Positions 1 through 7,577 of a stretch of DNA of 15,490 bases are shown here, one piece after another. The stretch comes from CALGLS01 sp047626155. Its GTDB lineage: Bacteria > Bacteroidota > Bacteroidia > Chitinophagales > Saprospiraceae. Numbering within the stretch: position 1 is the stretch's first letter; each line of letters starts with the position of its first letter. The position numbers and the translations under genes are program-made. The notes under the pieces were generated by a model. It did not search any database. It was not told the DNA's origin and saw only the letters and a program-made list of their open reading frames with translations. The stretch spans positions 1 to 15,490 of the forward strand of contig JBLHRR010000139.1 in the NCBI GenBank assembly GCA_047626155.1, given 5' to 3'.

Positions 1-42
1 AGTTGAAACAATGGGAAAATTATTCATTCAATAGCGTTTATC

Positions 43-66
43 CGGTTTCCGGTTGACCGTACCATT
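43..66. repeat. left copy of inverted repeat flanking the YHYH gene
   Basis: The reverse complement of this stretch begins AATGGTACGGTC and continues into a CCGGAAACCG block. The same 12-mer followed by a TCGGAAGCCG block occurs at 1143-1166 in the opposite orientation, so the two copies bracket the YHYH gene. The match is 12 exact bases plus a similar CGGAA-CCG tail. It looks like one member of the purine-rich CCGAA/GGAAGAC intergenic repeat family seen elsewhere in the window, not the ends of a transposon. The rest of 1-159 is AT-rich with no gene or recognisable promoter. Confidence 0.5.
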
Positions 67-159
67 TTAGAATAAAGTATATTAATTAGAAATATAATAA
101 TTTCAATTAAACCCTTTTACTTTTAATAAGTCAAAAAAATAAAAAAATAAAATTTAATT

Positions 160-1107
160 ATGAAAAATAAGCAAAATCTATTTATTAAAATGTCTCGAAT
201 ATTATTTCTATTTGTTTTATTATTTACAGCTTACGGCTGTCAAGATGATGAATCCGTTACAGAAGAAGACCCAATGGTAATTGAATCTGTTGATCTTACC
301 CAATTACCTTTTGGTGGCAATGATCCGACTAATATCTTGATAAGGAATGAAGGAGACTCTCAGCCCGATTCTTTATCCTTATGGCTTTGTGGACTACCCC
401 AAAATGGAGCTGGCGCCAATGATGCAAGTGATTGGACAAACGCTGATGGCAGCTGGGATTATACCCGCAAACCTCAGGTTGAAGGAAACGTTACATGGAT
501 GAGCGAATTTAATATATCGCTTGATGGCAACGGTAATCGTATAATAACGGGTAATGCTTTGCCAGACCACCCTACCGGTGTTTTTCCTATTGATCCAAAT
601 AGTATCGCTTACGAATACGACCGTAATATGAATGAAATATTAGCTCGTGAAATCCTATACGAATTCCCTGCTGTTCCAGAAGTGGCAGCTGAACCAAGCT
701 GTGTTAACTTTGGCGCTTCTGGTATCTCACTAACTGGTAGTGTTATATACCATGGTGCATCAACGCTCGGGACCGATGCTGCCGCTCATGAAATTTTAGA
801 TAGCTATGGAGGGCACTCGGATGGTACTAATACTTACCATTACCACTATCCAACCCAAAACTTACAAGACCACATTCATACACCTGAATCTGGCCATTCA
901 GCAATCATGGGTTATATGTTAGATGGATTTGGTATTTATGGCCCACACGGAGAAGATGGCGAAGTCCTCTGGTCTAAGGACTTGGATGAATGTCATGGCC
1001 ATACACATCCAGTGCTTTGGGATGGGGAGATGGTTGACTTATATCATTATCACTGGACGTATGACTTTCCTTATAATATTGGTTGTTACAAAGGAACACC
1101 ACAATAA
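160..1107 (+). CDS. YHYH-domain lipoprotein
   Basis: This is a 315-residue exported protein. The N-terminus is a lipoprotein signal peptide with a lipobox-like TAYGC and Cys27 as the likely lipidated residue, so it should be anchored in an envelope membrane. An internal Met at residue 11 is a possible alternative start; both give a usable signal. The mature part matches the YHYH domain family: a WDYTRKP...GNVTW block near residues 100-115, a His/Tyr-rich THYHY-type cluster at about 225-230 (TYHYHY), a GYMLDGFGIYGP block, and the name-giving YHYH at residues 295-298 close to the C-terminus. The many His, Asp and Cys residues suggest metal binding, but the family has no firmly established reaction. 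It is followed by a sulfatase on the same strand with a 108 bp gap, so co-transcription is possible. The family call is secure; the function is not. Confidence 0.88.
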   Translation: MKNKQNLFIKMSRILFLFVLLFTAYGCQDDESVTEEDPMVIESVDLTQLPFGGNDPTNILIRNEGDSQPDSLSLWLCGLPQNGAGANDASDWTNADGSWDYTRKPQVEGNVTWMSEFNISLDGNGNRIITGNALPDHPTGVFPIDPNSIAYEYDRNMNEILAREILYEFPAVPEVAAEPSCVNFGASGISLTGSVIYHGASTLGTDAAAHEILDSYGGHSDGTNTYHYHYPTQNLQDHIHTPESGHSAIMGYMLDGFGIYGPHGEDGEVLWSKDLDECHGHTHPVLWDGEMVDLYHYHWTYDFPYNIGCYKGTPQ

Positions 1108-1142
1108 ATTATTTTTTGTGTAATAGACTTTATTCCAAATAG

Positions 1143-1192
1143 AATGGTACGGTCGGTCGGAAGCCGAACACCGAAGACCCGAAACCGAATAA
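1143..1192. repeat. purine-rich CCGAA repeat upstream of the sulfatase
   Basis: The stretch is built from CGGTCGG, AAGCCGAA, ACCGAAGA and ACCCGAAACCGAA blocks. Its first 24 bases are the inverted partner of 43-66. An open frame runs through it into the sulfatase from an ATG at 1144, but its translation (Arg/Thr/Ser-rich) is simply the translated repeat, so it is not taken as coding. Confidence 0.5.
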
Positions 1193-1215
1193 CCTCTAAT
1201 ACTTATAGCATAAAA

Positions 1216-2532
1216 ATGAAAAACATGAAATCTATCTTAGTTATATCAACAATTTTTTTCGTCATCATTCTTTCCTCCTGTTCTGATGATTCTGTTAGTG
1301 AAACACCAGATGTCGAACCACCAACTGTCGAGTCGCCAAACATTCTTTTTATCATAGCGGATGATTTAGGTAAAGACGCCATCAATGGATTTACAGAAGG
1401 TAGCATAAAACCAAACACACCAAATATAGATGCCATTAGAAATAACGGATTATCTTTTAGCAACTTTTGGACGTACCCAACTTGCTCACCGACTAGAGCT
1501 TCTATGATCACGGGAAAGTATGGTTATAGAACAAATGTAAAAGGAGCTGGTGATATCTTAGATGAATCTGAAGTTGTTTTACAAAAGTATATTAGTGATA
1601 ATACGGATAATGATTATGCTTCTGCGATGGTAGGTAAATGGCATTTATCGGGCAACGGTTTAGGAGTAAACCCTGAATCATTTGGGATTGATTATTACGC
1701 TGGCCTTATTCGTGGTGTCGTAGCTGATTACTATGATTGGAAATTTTCCGAAGATGGCGTTAGCAGCATGGAAACCAGCTACGCTACCGAAAAATTTACC
1801 GATTTATCTATTAATTGGATTAATGAGCAATCCAAACCTTGGTTTTTATGGTTAGCCTATAACGCGCCGCATACCCCATTTCATGCTCCTCCAAGTAATA
1901 TGCACAGTCAAGGTAGTTTGCCGACCTATGTCAATGGGGTAGACCCAATTCCTTATTTTATGGCAGCCATAGAAGCAATGGATTATCAAATCGGCAGATT
2001 ATTAGATAATATTCCTGTTGATGAAAGAGAAAACGCTATAATTATTTTCATTGGAGATAATGGTACACCAAGTCAAGTGGCTCAAAGTCCTTATTCTAGT
2101 TCTACCGTAAAAAACACTTTATATCAAGGAGGTGTAAATGCACCAATGTTTATTTCGGGAAAAGGGGTTGATCGGACAGGTGATGATAATAATTTAATAA
2201 CAAGTTCAGATTTGTTTTCAACCCTTTCTGAAATCGCAGGGGTTTCGGAAAATGCAATTCATGATAGCAAAAGTTTCAAATCATTATTTACAAGTAATAA
2301 TAATTCAATTAGAGATTATCAATATTCTGAAATGAATGATGGAATCACTGATGCATGGACTATTAGTAACGGAGAATACAAGCTTATTGTTAATTCAAAC
2401 GGAGAGGAGGAAATGTATAAGCTAGTAGATGATTCCTATGAAAACAACGATTTACTAAATGGAACATTAACAACGGATGAAGAAAGTGCTAAGGCAGGGT
2501 TAGAAGCGGAGCTGTTAATTATCAGAAATTGA
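1216..2532 (+). CDS. lipoprotein sulfatase (alkaline phosphatase superfamily)
   Basis: This 438-residue enzyme should hydrolyse sulfate esters, probably from polysaccharides or other organic sulfates, at the cell envelope. The start at 1216 is chosen because it gives a clean SPII signal peptide (MKNMKSILVI..., lipobox LSSC, Cys22); the in-frame ATG at 1144 would add repeat-encoded residues ahead of the signal. Visible sulfatase features are the metal-binding ADD at residues 48-50, the sulfatase signature CSPTR at 90-94 with Cys90 as the residue converted to formylglycine, GKWH at 140-143, HTPFHAP in the middle, and the GDNG metal site at 280-283. Conversion of Cys90 needs a maturase (formylglycine-generating enzyme or anSME) that is not in this window. 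The length is on the short side for the family but all core motifs are present. The C-terminus abuts a peroxidase relic. Confidence 0.92.
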   Translation: MKNMKSILVISTIFFVIILSSCSDDSVSETPDVEPPTVESPNILFIIADDLGKDAINGFTEGSIKPNTPNIDAIRNNGLSFSNFWTYPTCSPTRASMITGKYGYRTNVKGAGDILDESEVVLQKYISDNTDNDYASAMVGKWHLSGNGLGVNPESFGIDYYAGLIRGVVADYYDWKFSEDGVSSMETSYATEKFTDLSINWINEQSKPWFLWLAYNAPHTPFHAPPSNMHSQGSLPTYVNGVDPIPYFMAAIEAMDYQIGRLLDNIPVDERENAIIIFIGDNGTPSQVAQSPYSSSTVKNTLYQGGVNAPMFISGKGVDRTGDDNNLITSSDLFSTLSEIAGVSENAIHDSKSFKSLFTSNNNSIRDYQYSEMNDGITDAWTISNGEYKLIVNSNGEEEMYKLVDDSYENNDLLNGTLTTDEESAKAGLEAELLIIRN

Positions 2533-2957
2533 AAGACTGGCTACCCTGAATGATTTTGGCAGAAGAAAAATAACGCAGCAAGAGCAGGATAACTACAAAT
2601 TCAAAATCCCATCATTAAGGAATGTACAAGTTAGGTAGCCATACATACATGCACGATGATCGCCTTAAAAACTAAAATAGGTATTAGATCATTACAGCAA
2701 TCTAAGTGCATTGTAAACTAAGTTCTATCCGTTTTGAATACTTCTTTTGAAATTACTCTTCGTTAGAAACTCCTTAAATAGCTAAGGCTATTCGCGTCGT
2801 CTCTACCTCGATTAATTCCAAAATAACCTATTCAAATTCGGACGAAGCTTAATTTCCAGTGCACTAAGTGATCAAGAAAAACGCCAGCATAAAAAGTTAC
2901 AACTAATAGGTAGGCTTACCGAAACCGATAAGCAAGACATTGTTGACTTTCCATGGC
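2531..2957 (+). pseudogene. C-terminal relic of a di-haem cytochrome c peroxidase (MauG/CcpA type)
   Basis: Reading frame fragments downstream of the sulfatase translate to pieces typical of the C-terminal domain of bacterial di-haem peroxidases. These are LNDFGRRKIT, then YKFKIPSLRNV, then PY-MHDDRLKN, then VLDHYSN, then LTETDKQDIVDF. The usual order is kept but the frame is broken: a stop follows ...RNVQVR, a 4-base ATAC duplication near 2641-2648 shifts PYMHD out of frame, and a palindromic element (2708-2863) splits the gene after VLDHYSNLS. The CxxCH haem sites and the N-terminal two thirds are missing, so it cannot be functional. After VDF at about 2955 the homology stops and a different fragment begins. 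Family recognition is by motif memory, not by search. Confidence 0.75.
2708..2863. mobile_element. palindromic MITE-like element, about 156 bp
   Basis: The element is one long imperfect palindrome. The outer arms pair over their full length (left GCATTGTAAACTAAGTTC..., right ...GAAGCTTAATTTCCAGTGC read in reverse complement). The inner arms pair through TTTTGAA-type blocks, and the tip is a perfect AATAGC-TAAG-GCTATT hairpin at 2777-2792, almost exactly at the geometric centre. Direct repeats CTAAGT flank it at 2702-2707 and 2864-2869. It has no coding capacity. Removing 2708-2869 joins AAT-CTA-AGT to GAT-CAA-GAA and gives a continuous peroxidase-like frame across the junction, which supports a true insertion with a 6 bp target duplication. 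The transposase family that would move it is not identifiable from the sequence alone. Confidence 0.7.
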
Positions 2958-3173
2958 TGGTTATATACTACATTAGGTGCCAATCTAATAGTTGGGAAAA
3001 CTATTACGATTAACGAGAAATGGCAATGGTTTCTCGAAGTAGAATATAAAATGTATAATTTGATTGCAATCCGTTTTGAAGATTATGAGGATTACTTTTT
3101 TGCAAAAAATGAGAAGCCTTATGTATTGGGAATCAATGTAGATGTGTCCATTAATAATAGTCAATCTAGATGA
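2952..3173 (+). pseudogene. C-terminal fragment of a probable outer-membrane beta-barrel protein
   Basis: An open frame of about 73 codons without a credible ATG start follows directly on the peroxidase relic. It has alternating hydrophobic/polar strands such as LGANLIVGKTITI, WQWFLEVEYKMYNL and YVLGINVDVSI, a pattern typical of the last strands of Bacteroidota outer-membrane barrels. No signal peptide exists. The simplest reading is a deletion junction near 2952 that fused the end of a barrel gene to the decayed peroxidase gene. The only upstream start options are TTG codons within the relic, so expression is doubtful. Confidence 0.45.
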
Positions 3174-3207
3174 ATAACGTGTCAGTAAATAATATAATAC
3201 TTAGAAG

Positions 3208-4416
3208 TTACTCCTCCAAATCCAAGCCGACAACCCCAGCCCGCTCCTCAAACAAAGCCATCATCTTATCAATCTCAATCTCCCACTCCATCATAGTCTC
3301 CGGCGATTGATACTTCGCAATCTGCATCTGTATTTCTTTTGTTATGTTTTGCTTGTTCCGTTCCACGATAGGCACAAACTGAGCAGATGAAATATCTCCA
3401 CTATTTAAAAGTTCCCGATAACGATTCCAAAAATTATCCTTAAAGGCAACATCATCATAAAGCGCGAAAAACAAATCGGTGATCACATTTGATTTTCTTT
3501 TAGCTTCAATAATGGTGAGTGGGTTTTTCTCCATTTTCAGCCAACTGACTTTATCCAGATCAAAAAGAACAAAGCGGAATTTCCCTTCTTTGACGGCGTA
3601 GAATCGGGCATTATTGTGCGGCCAGTCGGTATTGGCAAGGTACGACTGGAAGATCATATAGTCTATAAAACTAGCCAGGTCAATCTCTTCCTTCAAATAA
3701 GGAATGTCCTTTCGGGAAATAGCATTTACTAATTTGTCCACCCGCTCGAAATCGCCATCCTTTTTGATCAGCTCGTGGGTAGTGACTTTCACCATAGTTA
3801 GGTCTTTTTTAGAAACCCCATTCAGGCCCGCGATCCCATGCGTATTGGATTCTGTGCGGATGTTGAGCAAGCCGTAGAAAATATTGTTTACGTATACCAA
3901 AGAAGGTTCTCCATAAGTAAGATCTATGTTAAGTCCGGCATTGATGGCGAGCTGGGTGAAACTCAAATCTTTGATCATGGTGTTCACAAAATCGCTACCG
4001 GAATTTCGGAGTCGGAAAGATTTTATTTTGTCAATATTATGATGAGGCAGCACACGCTCTGGATTAATTAAGTTGCGCGCTTTATTGTCGTATTTATCAT
4101 CGAATTTCACACCGATGCTCCTCAGGTCATAGCGTGTCGAATAATTTCCTTTGATTTCGAGTTCTACAATTTCATCCTTTATAAGCAGTTCCTTGTTTCG
4201 GTATAAGTTGAAAGTCGCTTCGATTTCAATCTCATCCTTTGGATTATTGTACATCTCATCAAAGTCATCTTGATCAACGGTAATATTGATAAGGGGGAGG
4301 GTTGTTTCGATTTCGGTATACGGTTGGTCGATATCGGGAAGCTGGTTTTCTTCATTGAAAGTAGAGCAAGAGGCAAGGAAGAGGCTGAGTAGTAAAAGGA
4401 GGGTTATATTTTTCAT
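3208..4416 (-). CDS. CotH-family kinase-like lipoprotein
   Basis: This 402-residue protein carries an SPII signal peptide (lipobox LASC, Cys17). It belongs to the CotH family, whose founding member is a Bacillus spore-coat protein kinase with an atypical protein-kinase fold. Recognisable blocks are a beta-rich N-terminal part with LEIKGNYST at 86-94, LRNSGSDF at 136-143 followed by MIKDLSF, YVNNIFYGLLNIRTE at 175-189, a catalytic-loop-like NTDWPHNNARFY at 262-273, and the metal-binding DLD at 286-288 (VLFDLDKVSW). In this family the Asp and Asn of the NTDW...NN loop and the DLD aspartate are expected to hold ATP and metal, but whether this lipoprotein phosphorylates anything is unknown. The start codon lies only 5 bases after the stop of the beta-barrel gene, so the two are surely one transcript. 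Confidence 0.88.
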   Translation of the reverse strand: MKNITLLLLLSLFLASCSTFNEENQLPDIDQPYTEIETTLPLINITVDQDDFDEMYNNPKDEIEIEATFNLYRNKELLIKDEIVELEIKGNYSTRYDLRSIGVKFDDKYDNKARNLINPERVLPHHNIDKIKSFRLRNSGSDFVNTMIKDLSFTQLAINAGLNIDLTYGEPSLVYVNNIFYGLLNIRTESNTHGIAGLNGVSKKDLTMVKVTTHELIKKDGDFERVDKLVNAISRKDIPYLKEEIDLASFIDYMIFQSYLANTDWPHNNARFYAVKEGKFRFVLFDLDKVSWLKMEKNPLTIIEAKRKSNVITDLFFALYDDVAFKDNFWNRYRELLNSGDISSAQFVPIVERNKQNITKEIQMQIAKYQSPETMMEWEIEIDKMMALFEERAGVVGLDLEE

Positions 4417-4421
4417 TTATT

Positions 4422-5009
4422 TTAAGTTTTTGGTTTTCCAATAATAAAAAAAGATCTGGAGACACCTACAGAAAAACCGATAGCTGGATCGTTAATAAGA
4501 TAGGCATCGGCCATATCGCGCATGTTGAAATGTCCTTTCAAATTTACCTGCCATAACGGATAGAATGTATATCTGAGCTCTGGAATGAAATTTACCCGCC
4601 AGGAGTATTTATCCCTCAGGCGAAGATCGAATTCAGAAAGGTCAACATTGTTTTGTAAAAAGAAACCGCTGGAGATAGTCCATTTTTGGTTAATGGCTAA
4701 AGTTAAATTTAAGGGCATTCCCAGCCGGAGCGTTGTGGCACTGAAGCTTTTATTATTGCGTTTTCCTGAGGCAAAAATGGTTTTGGCTGCTAATCCTAAT
4801 TCGGTTTGGAATTTTTTATAACGAAATATCCGATAGGTTCCGCCAATGGTAACATTGGTACCACGTGAACCCTCTACAGGGATTCCTGCAATCGAAACGT
4901 CTTTGTTAAAGCTGTAGCTCGCATCCAAAAAAAGAGAATGTTTGGATGGGACTTGACTAAATAGTGTGTAACTGGCAACGGCCAGTATTAGGGTTAAAAT
5001 GGTTTTCAT
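4422..5009 (-). CDS. small outer-membrane beta-barrel protein
   Basis: This 195-residue protein has a clear Sec signal peptide (MKTILTLILAVASYTLFSQ, cleavage near residue 19). The rest consists of alternating strands such as HSLFLDASYSF, TNVTIGGTYRIF, TLRLGMPLNLTLAINQKW, WRVNFIPELRYTFY and IGFSVGVSRSFF, the classical look of an 8-10-stranded outer-membrane barrel ending in an aromatic residue region. No specific family was recognised. It is the first gene of a two-gene unit with the CotH lipoprotein, which starts 5 bases later, suggesting the two act together at the envelope. The 150 bp upstream contain no clear -7/-33 promoter pair. Confidence 0.75.
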   Translation of the reverse strand: MKTILTLILAVASYTLFSQVPSKHSLFLDASYSFNKDVSIAGIPVEGSRGTNVTIGGTYRIFRYKKFQTELGLAAKTIFASGKRNNKSFSATTLRLGMPLNLTLAINQKWTISSGFFLQNNVDLSEFDLRLRDKYSWRVNFIPELRYTFYPLWQVNLKGHFNMRDMADAYLINDPAIGFSVGVSRSFFIIGKPKT

Positions 5010-5165
5010 TGCTTTATAAATACTGTAGAATAAGTAATTCGTTATTTATGCTACCGTGCGTTGTAACAGGTTGTTGATAGGATAACGAGAGAATGGAAAA
5101 GGAGGTTGGGTGAGCAGGGAATTATTATTATCTTCGCTAAGGGACTCAGGATAAATGAACATAAT

Positions 5166-6413
5166 TTAGGACACATTCTTCCCAACTATTTCTCCCACCA
5201 ACCTACCCAAGCGCATCGCCGAATTAATAGACCCATTCGTCAAATAATCACCACAATGATACAAGCCTTTGCGAATCATCAAATCATCTTTGTTAAGATC
5301 GTGCCGTACAGAAAATTGCTCCGGTAAAGCATAGCCAACCGTTCTATTATCCAGCAATTGCCAGTCTTCCACTTCTTTCCCAAACCAAAATGCCAACTCA
5401 TTCCGAACCTGTTTCGTTAAGGCAGCAGGGGAGAGATCCACTTTTTCAACAATAGAAATGGAAATTAAGTCATTACCATCCGGAGCATATCCTGGAGCAA
5501 TTTTATTGATAGTGCATATGTTGTTAGAAATACTGTCTTCTTTAGTGTTGAGTGCAATCAAGCGTTTTTTTACTGGACTTTCCTCCGCTACAAAGTGAAG
5601 ATGTGTAGTGCTGTTGTAAGCCGTTTTGACAGAAGTTATATTTTTCACCAAACCAGTAGCTTCGGTAGCAACAATAATATGTGGTGCGGAAAAAACAGAG
5701 CCATCATCCAGGCGAACCTCTTGTCCTTCGATGTGATCTACCTTCGCATTTGTCATGATGGAAGTGGCTGGTAAAGCAGCGGCCAGTTGCTTAGGAATTT
5801 CCTCCATGCCCAGATTCGGTACAGCGGTATTGGCTTCGCTAAACATTTTAAAAACAAAATCAAACATCCGCCGACTGGTCTTCAGTTCTTTTTCCAGAAA
5901 AATACCAGAGAAGAAAGGACGGAAAAAGCGATTGATCATACCTGCACTAAAACCATATTCCTCACTAAGTGCGCGCATTGTTGAGATCTCTTTCTGTTGG
6001 AAGATTTCTTCGATAGACATCCCGGACAAACGATTGCGTAAACGAAGGATTTTTAGCTTATCACCAAAACCACCCGCCTTGGACATTATGGTCGGCATCA
6101 GACTCGAAAACTCACGCATCGGATCTCCGATTTGGTCATGCGAACCATCCGGGTATAGGAGAATGGCTCCAGGAGAAAAGGATCTCAAATCCAGTTTCGA
6201 ATAATCCAGCCACCGTTTTGCCTCGGGGTATGCCGTTAGTAAAACCTGAAAACCATGATCCAGTCGAAAGCCATCCATGACCTCTGTTTTCACACGACCA
6301 CCTATGCGATCAGAAGCTTCGAGGAGCAAGAAGTCGATGCCTTGTTGATGTAATTGTCGCGCAGCTGTGAGTCCGCTGAGTCCACCACCTATAATGATCG
6401 CTGTTGAGGTCAT
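5166..6413 (-). CDS. FAD-dependent amine-oxidase-like oxidoreductase
   Basis: This is a 415-residue flavoprotein. The start at 6413 is preferred to the longer frame (to 6536), because the Rossmann motif begins at once: TAIIIGGGLSGL with Gly9, Gly10, Gly11 and Gly14, and Glu32 (LLLEASDRIGGR) binding the ribose of FAD. The extra 41 residues upstream look non-coding. GGRVKTEV...DHGFQVL is the usual second FAD contact of the amine-oxidase/phytoene-desaturase superfamily. The C-terminus has the matching GLYHCGDYLTNGSINSAMRLG block. The substrate cannot be told from sequence; oxidation of an amine, carotenoid-like or other hydrophobic substrate is possible. It stands alone on the - strand, divergent from 6597, with a TATTTTTG -7-like element 30 bases upstream. 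Confidence 0.88.
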   Translation of the reverse strand: MTSTAIIIGGGLSGLTAARQLHQQGIDFLLLEASDRIGGRVKTEVMDGFRLDHGFQVLLTAYPEAKRWLDYSKLDLRSFSPGAILLYPDGSHDQIGDPMREFSSLMPTIMSKAGGFGDKLKILRLRNRLSGMSIEEIFQQKEISTMRALSEEYGFSAGMINRFFRPFFSGIFLEKELKTSRRMFDFVFKMFSEANTAVPNLGMEEIPKQLAAALPATSIMTNAKVDHIEGQEVRLDDGSVFSAPHIIVATEATGLVKNITSVKTAYNSTTHLHFVAEESPVKKRLIALNTKEDSISNNICTINKIAPGYAPDGNDLISISIVEKVDLSPAALTKQVRNELAFWFGKEVEDWQLLDNRTVGYALPEQFSVRHDLNKDDLMIRKGLYHCGDYLTNGSINSAMRLGRLVGEIVGKNVS

Positions 6414-6442
6414 ATGATTTAGTATTTTAATATACCGAAACG

Positions 6443-6450
6443 CAAAAATA
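6443..6450 (-). promoter_or_regulatory. possible Bacteroidota -7 element for the oxidoreductase
   Basis: On the - strand this reads TATTTTTG, matching the Bacteroidota -7 consensus TAnnTTTG, about 30 bases before the chosen start codon. No TTTG lies at the expected -33 distance, so the call is tentative. It also agrees with placing the start at 6413 rather than 6536. Confidence 0.3.
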
Positions 6451-6596
6451 GTGTTTTTTGTTGGGCCAGTTCCCTTCGTCCAACGACTTCGAGTCCACGG
6501 GCGAATTTTCACTAAATCAATTAGAGTAATTAGCACTAAAAATCAAACAATTCTCCAGTCCTATTGTTTACATCCAAAATTTAAACTTAAAACAAC

Positions 6597-7064
6597 ATGC
6601 GCCTCATAGACCCTTATGCTCCCTTTTTTACTTACAAGAAAATCATTGCCAAATATAGTGGCGAGTATTCCTTTTTCGAGAAATTGAAGATAGGAGGAGT
6701 CGGCTCTCCCAAAGTGACTTATCGCTCCGGCATTCCAGAATTTGATGCTATTCATTACTCAGAAGGTTTGGAGAAATCCATGACTAATTTTGAATTGTTG
6801 AAAAACGGACTCGTTGTTAGAATCAACAAAAAGCAGAAGCTAGCGGTGGCTATTGAGAAACTGGAGCTGTTAGAGGCTGTTCAATTCAAAACAGAAATAG
6901 TAGAAGAGCAAGGAAAGGAAATTCGGACAGGGTGTTTGACTATTGAATTTAAGAATCAGGAAGCGATTGTATTTGACGTAGGAGCAGCGGAGTATGATGG
7001 GGTAATTCAGTTTTTTAAGAAAAAACCGTTTGGGGGTATTTTATCATATAGTGAGGGCATATGA
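6597..7064 (+). CDS. hypothetical cytosolic protein, 155 residues
   Basis: No family was recognised. The protein has no signal peptide or membrane segment. The second half, from about residue 60, alternates strands and turns (NGLVVRINKKQKLAVAIE, LLEAVQFKTEIVEE, GCLTIEFKNQEAIVFDV) and ends with a helix (YDGVIQFFKK), an order that resembles a PH-like fold in bacterial sensor or lipid-binding domains; this is only a topology impression. The first 55 residues include GGVGSPKVTYRSGIPEFDAI. Codon use is ordinary for the window and the ATG starts right after an A-rich leader, so it is very likely a real gene. It is divergent from the oxidoreductase with 183 bases between, and there is no clear promoter in that gap. 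Confidence 0.7.
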   Translation: MRLIDPYAPFFTYKKIIAKYSGEYSFFEKLKIGGVGSPKVTYRSGIPEFDAIHYSEGLEKSMTNFELLKNGLVVRINKKQKLAVAIEKLELLEAVQFKTEIVEEQGKEIRTGCLTIEFKNQEAIVFDVGAAEYDGVIQFFKKKPFGGILSYSEGI

Positions 7065-7577
7065 ATGCAAACAATTATTGGTTACGCTTTATGATTTTTG
7101 ATGTGCCCCGGATCTAAAAAGGCAAAGGGGCATCGCCCCCCCCTGGTAGCGTTTGTACCAAAGAAAGACAGACATGATACCACCATGATACCACCATGCA
7201 TAGCCCCATGTCCAAAAGTACGGAAATGGCTTCCAAAGTTGGCCATCAATTATAGATACTGCTGTTCTGCGCTCCCCACTTCCAAAACTCCCGGCATCAT
7301 CATCATCTAAAAAGCAGCTGGTTGATGAATGGCAAAACCAGAGGCCGCAAAGCTGAGTAAAATCCCAAAAAATAAGTAGAACCGAGAATGACGTCCATAT
7401 TCGCTCCTTCCAAGTCCGAACTCGAAAATCCATTGACTTTTTTCTAAGCGGAACCAAAAGCTTTGTCGTGGTAATAAATAAATCCAATAATAAATAGGAA
7501 TGAAGGCAGTGAGAAAGAATAGGTAATAATTATTTTTTGTGCAATACTAAGGAAAAACAGAAATTTTTATTCACGTG
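7065..7577. other. decayed intergenic region with short repeats
   Basis: No intact gene was seen. It holds a GC-rich GGGGC-ATC-GCCCC hairpin near 7129-7141, a tandem 11-bp duplication CATGATACCAC at 7173-7194, a CAT trinucleotide run near 7295-7306, and a membrane-protein-like frame on the - strand (7307-7546, listed separately). A longer - strand frame (7089-7487) has an implausible Trp/Cys-rich composition and was not accepted. Confidence 0.5.
7307..7546 (-). pseudogene. start-less membrane-protein frame, probably a remnant
   Basis: The - strand frame of 79 codons reads like a natural membrane protein. A first hydrophobic segment is LFFLTAFIPIYYWIYLL, a polar amphipathic middle includes FRLEKSQWIFEFGLGRSEYG, and a second hydrophobic segment is FYLFFGILLSFAASGFAIH. 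It has no ATG, GTG or credible TTG start: it is bounded upstream by a stop at about 7547-7549, and the divergent + strand promoter lies just beyond. A 5' truncation or frameshift of a small inner-membrane protein is the simplest explanation. Confidence 0.4.

Noticed and set aside
1203..1511. Antisense open frame of about 100 codons within the sulfatase gene
   Set aside because: The + strand sulfatase has all family motifs across this interval; the antisense translation has no recognisable features.
2708..2863. Integron attC-like site
   Set aside because: The inverted arms were compared with the GTTRRRY/RYYYAAC core pattern; no such cores were found at the expected places, and the flanking CTAAGT duplication fits a transposable element better.
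5755..6204. Open frame of about 150 codons on the + strand within the oxidoreductase
   Set aside because: It lies entirely opposite a well-supported FAD enzyme and has a Ser/Arg/Lys-rich shadow-like composition.
6414..6536. 41-residue N-terminal extension of the oxidoreductase
   Set aside because: The nucleotide-binding motif starts immediately after the Met at 6413, and a -7-like element lies inside the extension.
7089..7487. 132-codon - strand frame
   Set aside because: It is Trp/Cys-rich and runs through short repeats; a different frame in the same place (7307-7546) looks more protein-like.
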